DNA of 7,752 nucleotides from contig JACRBO010000792.1 in assembly GCA_016219235.1 (NCBI GenBank), positions 1-7,752 on the forward strand. The letters are read 5' to 3'. Below are positions 1-4,671 of the stretch, piece by piece; positions within the stretch are counted from its first letter, which is position 1; the number at the start of each line of letters is the position of its first letter. This stretch comes from Chloroflexota bacterium. Lineage in GTDB: Bacteria > Chloroflexota > Anaerolineae > Fen-1058. Under the pieces are notes generated by a model. That model was given only the letters and a program-made list of their open reading frames with translations, had not been told where the DNA came from and ran no database searches. Both the position numbers and the translations under genes were made by a program.

Positions 1-166
1 CAGACTGTGGTGCGGCTGACGGCCCCGCCAACGGCGGCGCACAGGCCGCCAGCAACGCCCCCAGACTCACCGCGGCCGCGCCCTTCATAAATTGCCGCCG
101 GTTCAAGTAGGCCCATTCGGGTGTGATCTCTGACGATCGAATGGGTTGTGCTGTCCATTTATCCAT
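1..166 (-). CDS. msrP: Protein-methionine-sulfoxide reductase catalytic subunit MsrP (YedY family), N-terminal 55 residues only
   Basis: This is the start of a minus-strand gene that runs off the left edge of the window. The 55 visible residues contain an EITPE segment near residue 13, then a twin-arginine signal NRRQFMK (residues 22-28), a hydrophobic stretch, and LAAC at 39-42, which could be a lipobox. The EITPE...NRRQF arrangement is typical of the N-terminus of the MsrP/YedY molybdoenzymes, which are exported folded by Tat and reduce methionine sulfoxide in extracytoplasmic proteins. The molybdopterin domain is outside the window, so the catalytic residues cannot be checked. The ATG lies one base after the stop of the upstream thioredoxin gene, with a GGGAG about nine bases upstream inside that gene, which indicates translational coupling. 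Another Tat-exported enzyme with a similar leader is the main alternative. Confidence 0.72.
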   Translation of the reverse strand, partial: MDKWTAQPIRSSEITPEWAYLNRRQFMKGAAAVSLGALLAACAPPLAGPSAAPQS

Positions 167-167
167 C

Positions 168-821
168 TCAGTTTTCTCCCCGGTAAGTTTCTTTCAACAA
201 ATCTTGAATGGCCCGTTCAGTCGTGGCATACGCCCCCTCGCCAATTTGAGTGTATCGCAGATGGCCGTGCTTGTCGATGAGGAACAGCGTCGGCCAGTAG
301 CGCGTCCGATAGGCCCGCCACGTCCCGCCGTCATTATCCTGGGCCACGGCATACGGCACATCCAGACGAGTCAGCGCATCCTTCAGGTTATTCAAGTCAT
401 GCTCGTAGTCAAACTCGGGATAGTGATTGCCGATCACCACCAGGCCCTGATCGGTGTACTTGCCATACCAGTCTCGCAGCGAGGGGATAACGTTACGACA
501 GTTGATACAGCCGAACGTCCACATATCCAGCAGCACCACTTTGCCGCGCAATGTGTTCAGCCGCAACGGTCGATCGGTATTAAGCCACACTTCATTATTC
601 AGTTCAGGCGCAACACCCAGATCGGGCAAATCGGCGCGAAACGCAACTTCGGCCGCCGGTTGGGTTGCCTCCACCATCGGCTGTGAGGTAGCCTGTTCGA
701 CCGACCGGACTGGATCGATCACTTCGGCGGGCGGCTGTGGTGTAGTCAGTGCCGGGCCAAGAGCGGCCGCACACGCGCCCACCACCAACGGCAGCATCAA
801 GAAGATCGGAATCCAACGCAT
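168..821 (-). CDS. TlpA/DipZ-like thioredoxin-fold lipoprotein, CINC active site
   Basis: A 217-residue protein predicted to be anchored outside the cytoplasmic membrane. The signal peptide ends in a lipobox VGAC (Cys17). A Pro/Ala/Thr-rich linker (about residues 18-60) leads to one thioredoxin-fold domain (about 65-212). The active site is WTFGCINC (Cys105 and Cys108), and the conserved cis-proline is P177 in YWPTLFLID. The WT-x-x-CINC motif and the closing GEG-Y-x-x-TE-x-AI segment resemble the thioredoxin domain of DipZ-type proteins rather than classical CGPC thioredoxins. The start is supported by AAAGGA nine bases upstream. The gene is the first of a pair with msrP (one-base gap) and is divergent from a second thioredoxin-fold gene next to ccdA. 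It may keep extracytoplasmic thiols reduced or supply electrons to a neighbour. The substrate is not visible from sequence. Confidence 0.88.
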   Translation of the reverse strand: MRWIPIFLMLPLVVGACAAALGPALTTPQPPAEVIDPVRSVEQATSQPMVEATQPAAEVAFRADLPDLGVAPELNNEVWLNTDRPLRLNTLRGKVVLLDMWTFGCINCRNVIPSLRDWYGKYTDQGLVVIGNHYPEFDYEHDLNNLKDALTRLDVPYAVAQDNDGGTWRAYRTRYWPTLFLIDKHGHLRYTQIGEGAYATTERAIQDLLKETYRGEN

Positions 822-853
822 GGTGTTTCATCCTTTCCGCGCGCCACAAGGTT

Positions 854-865
854 CGATCGCGATCG
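854..865. promoter_or_regulatory. 12-bp perfect palindrome in the divergent intergenic region
   Basis: The sequence CGATCGCGATCG is self-complementary. It lies between the proposed minus-strand promoter and the start of the thioredoxin lipoprotein gene, so it would fall in the 5' leader. It could be an operator for a dimeric regulator or chance in GC-rich DNA. No regulator is identified. Confidence 0.2.
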
Positions 866-882
866 GCGGCGCGTTGAAACCA

Positions 883-909
883 ATCATACCGGCCAATCCT
901 TAAGTTCAA
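883..909 (-). promoter_or_regulatory. Possible sigma-70-type promoter for the thioredoxin-msrP pair
   Basis: Read on the minus strand, TTGAAC (909-904) is followed after 15 bases by TATGAT (888-883). The spacing is short for a vegetative promoter, but both hexamers are close to consensus. The position would give a leader of roughly 55 bases before the ATG at 821. No equally convincing promoter was found for the divergent plus-strand gene. Confidence 0.33.
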
Positions 910-1046
910 TGGACACAAATCTTACAGGATCATTACGGCATAACCCTAGCTGTTCAGTTCGCGATAAGGACCGCGTCAACTTGTTGTAAGCGGCATCGGC
1001 GACAATGAAGACAAGCAACCCACATTTCTTGAATGAGGAGAAAACC

Positions 1047-1859
1047 ATGTCGAAGCGAATGAAGTGGTACGGACTAGCCCTGGCCGCGTTGATTGCGCTG
1101 GCTGCCTGCGCGCCGGCGGCTGCCCCGGCTCAAACGCCCGAGGCCATGATGGAGAAGACACCTGAGGCGATGATGGACGAAACTCCAGATGCCATGATGG
1201 CAAAAACACCGGATGCCATGATGAAAGAGACGCCCGAAGCGATGATGGACAAGACACCAGACGCCATGATGGAGAAGACGCCGGATGCGATGATGCCTCA
1301 CGATACCATGACCGACACCATGATGTCTGCCACCCCTGACGCCATGATGCCGTCCGAGGCCATGACCGACACCATGAAGCCCGAATCGGGCGACGCCATA
1401 ATGGCCATGCCCGCCTGGTTTAGCGCGGCTCTGACTGAGGCGACCACGGCCGCCACCTTCACCATCCAGGACTTCAAAGGCCAAGTGGTGCTGGTGGAAA
1501 CGATGGCGATCTGGTGCTCCACCTGCCTGCAGCAGCAAAAGGAAGTCAAGGCACTGCACGCTCTGTTGGGCGAGCGTGATGACTTCGACAGCGTGGGCAT
1601 TGGCGTGGACATCAACGAGAGTCTAGCCGCGCTGAAAGACTACGTGGCGAAGAACGGTTTCGATTGGACGTACACCGTCGCTTCGCCGGAGGTAGCGCGC
1701 GAGATTGGCAGCCTGTACGGCGCGCAGTTCCTCAATCCGCCGTCTGCGCCGATGTTGATCATCGACCGGCAGGGCGATGCGCATCCATTGCCCTTCGGCG
1801 TGAAAAGCGCAGCCGATCTGCAAAAGGCACTGGAACCATTCCTCAACGACGCGATGTAA
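1047..1859 (+). CDS. Methionine-rich repeat thioredoxin-fold lipoprotein, CSTC active site
   Basis: A 270-residue predicted lipoprotein. The signal peptide ends in LAAC (Cys21). Residues 30-121 are a low-complexity, acidic, methionine-rich region with eight TP[E/D]AMM units, the first six in strict eight-residue register, giving 23 Met in 92 residues. Residues about 125-265 form a thioredoxin-fold domain with WCSTC (Cys157 and Cys160), a cis-Pro candidate P235 in SAPMLIID, and the usual end of the fold. The ATG at 1047 is chosen because AGGAG sits six bases upstream and the signal peptide then has a normal N-region. An in-frame ATG at 1005 would add 14 poorly fitting residues. The gene precedes ccdA and is divergent from a thioredoxin-msrP pair. 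The repeats may be an oxidizable methionine sink or bind Cu(I). The thioredoxin domain could reduce partners using electrons from CcdA. These roles are inference. Confidence 0.9.
   Translation: MSKRMKWYGLALAALIALAACAPAAAPAQTPEAMMEKTPEAMMDETPDAMMAKTPDAMMKETPEAMMDKTPDAMMEKTPDAMMPHDTMTDTMMSATPDAMMPSEAMTDTMKPESGDAIMAMPAWFSAALTEATTAATFTIQDFKGQVVLVETMAIWCSTCLQQQKEVKALHALLGERDDFDSVGIGVDINESLAALKDYVAKNGFDWTYTVASPEVAREIGSLYGAQFLNPPSAPMLIIDRQGDAHPLPFGVKSAADLQKALEPFLNDAM
1134..1349 (+). repeat. Coding repeat: TP[E/D]AMM units, 24-bp period
   Basis: Six contiguous 24-bp units from 1134 to 1277 each encode TP[E/D]AMM plus two charged or small residues. A seventh core starts at 1278 and an eighth ends at 1349, separated by a spacer rich in T, D and M. 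The units differ mostly at synonymous third positions, while Thr, Pro, Ala and both Met are invariant. Confidence 0.95.
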
Positions 1860-1869
1860 GACAAGCATA

Positions 1870-1969
1870 AACCACGAAGGACACGAAGTTCACCAAGAGG
1901 TTCTTAGTGTACTTCGTGTCCTCGCCGTATCCAGCGCATTGCGCTGGCGGCGTGCCAGGCATCGTGGTT
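1870..1969. repeat. 100-bp nested palindromic element (REP/MITE-like)
   Basis: Positions 1870-1889 are fully complementary, 20 of 20 pairs, to 1911-1922 joined to 1962-1969. The right arm is interrupted by 39 bases (1923-1961), which contain their own stem: 1923-1927 with 1948-1952 and 1931-1937 with 1941-1947. The apical part of the main stem (1890-1910) also pairs partially (CAC with GTG, AAGA with TCTT). The arm sequence AACCACGA...GGACACGAAG resembles dispersed repeats I recall from environmental bacterial genomes. It fills most of the gap between the Met-rich lipoprotein gene and ccdA. It could work as a transcript-end stabiliser or a poor terminator, but it has no U-tract directly after the main stem. 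Confidence 0.7.
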
Positions 1970-1991
1970 CGATCTTTTATTGGGAGCAAGC

Positions 1992-2669
1992 ATGTTCTTT
2001 CAAGAAGCAATCACGTCCATCGGGTTGGGGCTGCTGGCCTCCACCAGCCCGTGTGTCTTTCCACTGTATCCCGGTTTTCTGGCGTACATCAGCGGCGGGC
2101 AAGCCGCGGCCGGTTCACGTCGCCGCTATTTCCTGGGCTGGTTTGTGCTGGCCGGCGTGTTGACCATGATGGTGGCGCTGGGCGCGCTCATCGCCGCGCT
2201 ACAAATCCCGGTCGGTTCGGCACTGCGCTGGCTCGTGCCGCTGTCGGACGCCATCATCATCGGATTGGGCGTGATGTTGATGCTCAACCTCAATCCGTTC
2301 AAGGCGCTGCCGCAGATCAAGATTCCGGCGCTGCGTCATCCCTTCGCCAACGCTTTTGTCTACGGCCTGCTGTATGGGCCGATCACATTGCCGTGTTCCG
2401 GGCCGCTGATCGTCAGCATCTTCGCCTTGTCGCTGTCCGCAGGCGAAGCGCTGAGCCGCCTGTCGGTCTTCCTGTGGTTTGGGTTGGGCTTTGGCCTGCC
2501 GCTGCTGGTGATGTCGTTTCTGGCAGGCGGCTTACAGCGGCAGATCACGCAACTGCTGGCGCGGCACGCGCGCATGGTGAACCTGATCGGCGGCGTGTTG
2601 CTCGTGGGAATTGGCGTGTATGATGCAGTTGTCAACTGGGATTTGATTAGCACGCTCTTTGCCGGCTGA
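1992..2669 (+). CDS. ccdA: CcdA/DsbD-type transmembrane electron-transfer protein
   Basis: A 225-residue, very hydrophobic protein with about six membrane segments and almost no soluble domain, the size expected of CcdA. The family's two redox cysteines are visible: Cys21 in STSPCVFPLYPGFL in the first segment, and Cys135 in GPITLPCSGPL at the start of the fourth. CcdA passes reducing equivalents from cytoplasmic thioredoxin to thioredoxin-like proteins outside the membrane, so the two adjacent lipoproteins with CxxC sites are its natural partners. The ATG at 1992 is preferred because GGGAG lies five bases upstream; an in-frame TTG at 1980 would overlap this ribosome binding site. It follows the Met-rich lipoprotein gene by 132 bases occupied largely by a palindromic element. 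A cytochrome c maturation role is the usual alternative, but no ccm or ccs gene is nearby. Confidence 0.88.
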   Translation: MFFQEAITSIGLGLLASTSPCVFPLYPGFLAYISGGQAAAGSRRRYFLGWFVLAGVLTMMVALGALIAALQIPVGSALRWLVPLSDAIIIGLGVMLMLNLNPFKALPQIKIPALRHPFANAFVYGLLYGPITLPCSGPLIVSIFALSLSAGEALSRLSVFLWFGLGFGLPLLVMSFLAGGLQRQITQLLARHARMVNLIGGVLLVGIGVYDAVVNWDLISTLFAG

Positions 2670-2714
2670 TCGCCCGCGCCGTAATACCTCCAAGCGCTAA
2701 CGAAACAGCGGCCT

Positions 2715-2737
2715 CGATCGAGTTTACGGCTCAATCG
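2715..2737. promoter_or_regulatory. Inverted repeat upstream of the antiporter promoter
   Basis: CGATCGAG (2715-2722) and CTCAATCG (2730-2737) pair at seven of eight positions across a seven-base spacer. The right half would cover the -35 position of the proposed promoter whose -10 is at 2757-2762. It may be an operator, or a weak terminator hairpin for ccdA, although no T-run follows directly. Confidence 0.3.
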
Positions 2738-2753
2738 GGTTATTTCCCCTTCA

Positions 2754-2762
2754 TGTTATACT
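2754..2762 (+). promoter_or_regulatory. Extended -10 promoter element for the antiporter gene
   Basis: TGTTATACT matches an extended -10 (TGn plus TATACT). No good -35 hexamer is found 16-18 bases upstream, which is common with extended -10 promoters. Transcription would begin near 2769, leaving a leader of about 25 bases before the GTG at 2794. Confidence 0.42.
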
Positions 2763-2793
2763 CAAGCATCACCAACCCAAGCGTGGATTCAGT

Positions 2794-3990
2794 GTGAGCG
2801 CCTTCCTGCAGTTGACCTTAGCCTTAGCCATCATCATCCTGGCCGCCAAAGCGGGCGGGTTGATCAGCGTGCGCCTGCGCCAGCCCGCCGTGCTGGGCGA
2901 ACTGATCATGGGCGTGCTGCTCGGCCCAACTATTATCGATTTAGTCCATCTGCCGTTCTTCAGCGATCCCGAGCTGCTGCACGAAGAAATCTTCGATCTG
3001 GCGACGCTGGGCGTGGTGTTCCTGATGTTCTCCGCCGGTCTGGAAATCGAATTGAGTGAGATGCGGCGTGCCGGCCGCGCCGCGACGTTGAGCGGCAGCC
3101 TAGGCGTGATCGCGCCGCTGCTGCTGGGCGCGCTGGCCGCCCTGCCCTTTGGCTATCAAAGCAACACGGCGTGGTTTGTGGGCATTATCCTCAGCGCCAC
3201 CAGCGTCAGCATCTCGGCGCAGACCCTGCTGGAATTGGGCGTCCTCCGCACGCGCGAGGGCATTACGCTGCTCGGCGCGGCCGTCGTCGACGACGTGCTG
3301 GTGCTGATTGTCCTCTCGGTCTTTCTGGCGCTGGCCGGCGGTTCGGGTGGCGACGTATTGGTGGTCGTGCTCAAAATGGTGGGCTACTTAATCGTGTCCG
3401 GCGCGCTGGGCTGGTTTGTGCTGCCCCACGTCGTCGCGTGGGTCGATCGGCAGCCGATCAGCGAGGGGTGGATCGCCACCGTGGTCTTTATCACGCTCAT
3501 GTGTGCGTTGTCGGCGGAAGTGATCGGCGGGTTGGCCGCGATCACGGGCGCATTCATCGCGGGCGTGGGGCTGGGCCGCAGCCCGTTCCGTGAAAAGATC
3601 GAAGTGAAGATGCGCGTCGTCACTTACGGATTGCTGGTGCCGATCTTTTTCGTCAGCATCGGACTGGAAGCGAACGCGAGAGAGATCACGGGCGTCATGC
3701 TGCCGCTGTTGATCGTGCTGCTAATCGTCGCGGTCTTGTCCAAAGTTCTGGGCGCGGGGCTGGGCGCGCGGCTGGCCGGCTTCACCAATCAGCAAGCATT
3801 GCGGGTGGGCGTGGGCATGGTCTCTCGTGGCGAGGTCGGCCTGATCGTGGCCTCGATCGGCGTGCGTGAGGGCCTCATCGGGCCGGAAGTGTTCTCGGTG
3901 GTCGTCGTGCTGGTTTTGTTGACGACGCTGATCGCGCCGCCCATGTTACGATCGGTGTTTCCGTCAACGGCTGGCCGGCGAACGGCTTGA
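2794..3990 (+). CDS. NapA-like CPA2 family cation/proton antiporter
   Basis: A 398-residue integral membrane protein with roughly 12-13 hydrophobic segments. Family features in order are RQPAVLGELIMGVLLGP (residues 29-45), FLMFSAGLE (77-84), the unwound region SATSVSISAQ (134-143), and GAAVVDDVL with Asp166-Asp167. These are followed by LSKVLG with Lys317 and VGVGMVSRGEVGLIVA near 340-353. The paired aspartates and the lysine correspond to the ion-binding site of electrogenic antiporters such as Thermus NapA, so Na+/H+ exchange is more likely than KefC-type K+ efflux. The protein stops right after the last helix and lacks the RCK/TrkA-N domain of Kef proteins. It starts with GTG and only a weak ribosome binding site. 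The next gene, 18 bases downstream, encodes a small P-II-like protein that may regulate it. The ion transported is not provable from sequence. Confidence 0.88.
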   Translation: MSAFLQLTLALAIIILAAKAGGLISVRLRQPAVLGELIMGVLLGPTIIDLVHLPFFSDPELLHEEIFDLATLGVVFLMFSAGLEIELSEMRRAGRAATLSGSLGVIAPLLLGALAALPFGYQSNTAWFVGIILSATSVSISAQTLLELGVLRTREGITLLGAAVVDDVLVLIVLSVFLALAGGSGGDVLVVVLKMVGYLIVSGALGWFVLPHVVAWVDRQPISEGWIATVVFITLMCALSAEVIGGLAAITGAFIAGVGLGRSPFREKIEVKMRVVTYGLLVPIFFVSIGLEANAREITGVMLPLLIVLLIVAVLSKVLGAGLGARLAGFTNQQALRVGVGMVSRGEVGLIVASIGVREGLIGPEVFSVVVVLVLLTTLIAPPMLRSVFPSTAGRRTA

Positions 3991-4008
3991 TTTTTGAGGA
4001 GGCTTGAT

Positions 4009-4368
4009 GTGCCAAAGTTAGTCGTTGCGATTGTCACCGACATGCAGGTGTGCCACGACGTAGTCCGCGTCTGGGAAGAGGCGGGCGTGCCCGGCGCGAC
4101 CATTCTGGACAGCATGGGGATGCGGCATCTTCAAAAACGCCAGACGCATCGCGACGATTTGCCGTTGATGCCATCGCTGCGCGCGCTGCTGGAACAAGAA
4201 GAGTTCAATCACCGCACGGTCTTCAGCCTCGTGCCGGATGACTTCAATGTAGACGATCTGATCCGCCGCACCGAGGAACTGGTGGGCGACTTTGAAGCGC
4301 CGCATACCGGCCTGCTGTTTGTGGTACCCGTGCTGACGGTGCGCGGGCTCCGACGCCACCACGATTGA
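4009..4368 (+). CDS. P-II-like small regulatory protein
   Basis: A 119-residue soluble protein. The N-terminus LVVAIVTDMQVCHDVVRVWEEAGV followed by GATILDSMGM has the beta-alpha-beta pattern and the small-residue turn of the P-II (GlnB) superfamily. The C-terminus PHTGLLFVVPVLTVRGLR matches the last strand and adjacent nucleotide-site segment of P-II proteins. Between them lies a basic stretch (about residues 39-48) where a T-loop would be, then an acidic, helical segment and FSLVPDDFNVDDLIRR. The start is GTG at 4009, with AGGAGG six bases upstream; a TTG at 3994 would lie ahead of this site. It follows the antiporter by 18 bases and precedes a terminator, so the two probably form one transcript. 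By analogy with other P-II-like proteins paired with transporters, it may gate the antiporter in response to a nucleotide. The ligand is unknown. Confidence 0.68.
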   Translation: MPKLVVAIVTDMQVCHDVVRVWEEAGVPGATILDSMGMRHLQKRQTHRDDLPLMPSLRALLEQEEFNHRTVFSLVPDDFNVDDLIRRTEELVGDFEAPHTGLLFVVPVLTVRGLRRHHD

Positions 4369-4396
4369 CCCGCACCCGCACGCGTCGAACCAGCCC

Positions 4397-4440
4397 ACCG
4401 TGACGGTGAGGGTCTTGCTGCCCCATCGCGACGGTTTTTT
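4397..4440 (+). terminator. Probable intrinsic terminator after the antiporter/P-II-like pair
   Basis: ACCGT (4397-4401) pairs with ACGGT (4431-4435), and the inner arms CGGTG (4404-4408) with CATCG (4424-4428) and GG (4410-4411) with CC (4421-4422) continue an imperfect stem. A run of six T ends the structure (4435-4440). A second run of six T occurs at 4455-4460. The stem has mismatches, so efficiency is uncertain. Confidence 0.5.
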
Positions 4441-4613
4441 GCTGTCGCCTCGCCTTTTTTAAGCCTGGCCCATGATTTCTCCACCTGACCGCCCTTGACA
4501 GAAGCGGAAACGACGGGCAAAGCGGCCTGCAATACTCCCTTAACCTACCTGAAACCCCCAGCACCCCGTGTTCATGTTACTGTACTAATGGCGAGTTGTT
4601 AGCGATGGGCGAT
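4441..4613. other. Intergenic stretch before the archaellum-type genes, no gene seen
   Basis: No credible coding sequence or RNA gene was seen here. A perfect TTGACA stands at 4495-4500 but has no recognisable -10 hexamer 16-19 bases downstream, and TACTAAT at 4583-4589 lacks a matching -35. The promoter of the downstream operon probably lies in this stretch but cannot be placed with confidence. Confidence 0.5.
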
Positions 4614-4669
4614 TCGTCACTCGTCACTCGTCACTCGTCATTTGTCATTGTTAATTGTTCATTGATCAC
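4614..4669 (+). repeat. Eight-unit heptad tandem repeat abutting the start codon of the REC-ArlH gene
   Basis: Three exact TCGTCAC units (4614-4634) are followed by five progressively diverging seven-base units (TCGTCAT, TTGTCAT and three TG-initial variants), ending two bases before the ATG at 4672. The seven-base period and drift resemble short tandem heptamers seen in cyanobacterial and other filamentous bacterial genomes. It occupies the place where a Shine-Dalgarno site should be, and none is visible. Confidence 0.88.
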
Positions 4670-4671
4670 CC

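Noticed and set aside
454..903. A plus-strand frame through the thioredoxin lipoprotein gene
   Set aside because: The opposite strand encodes a protein with a lipobox and a thioredoxin active site; this frame has Ser/Thr/Gly-rich low-complexity content and no motif.
1005..1046. An upstream ATG extending the Met-rich lipoprotein by 14 residues
   Set aside because: The ATG at 1047 has AGGAG six bases upstream and gives a standard lipoprotein signal peptide; the extension would include that ribosome binding site.
1074..1559. A histidine-rich minus-strand frame that looks like a metal-binding protein
   Set aside because: The His pairs are the complement of the ATGATG codons of the Met-rich repeat, so the pattern is an artefact of the sense gene.
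1907..2623. A 238-codon plus-strand frame overlapping ccdA
   Set aside because: It is out of frame with the clear CcdA membrane protein, is arginine/alanine-rich with no membrane pattern, and begins within the palindromic repeat.
4495..4500. A perfect TTGACA -35 hexamer upstream of the arlH operon
   Set aside because: No acceptable -10 hexamer occurs 16-19 bases downstream, so it was not called a promoter.
4614..4669. A CRISPR-like repeat array
   Set aside because: The repeats are seven bases long, directly adjacent and diverging, with no spacers.
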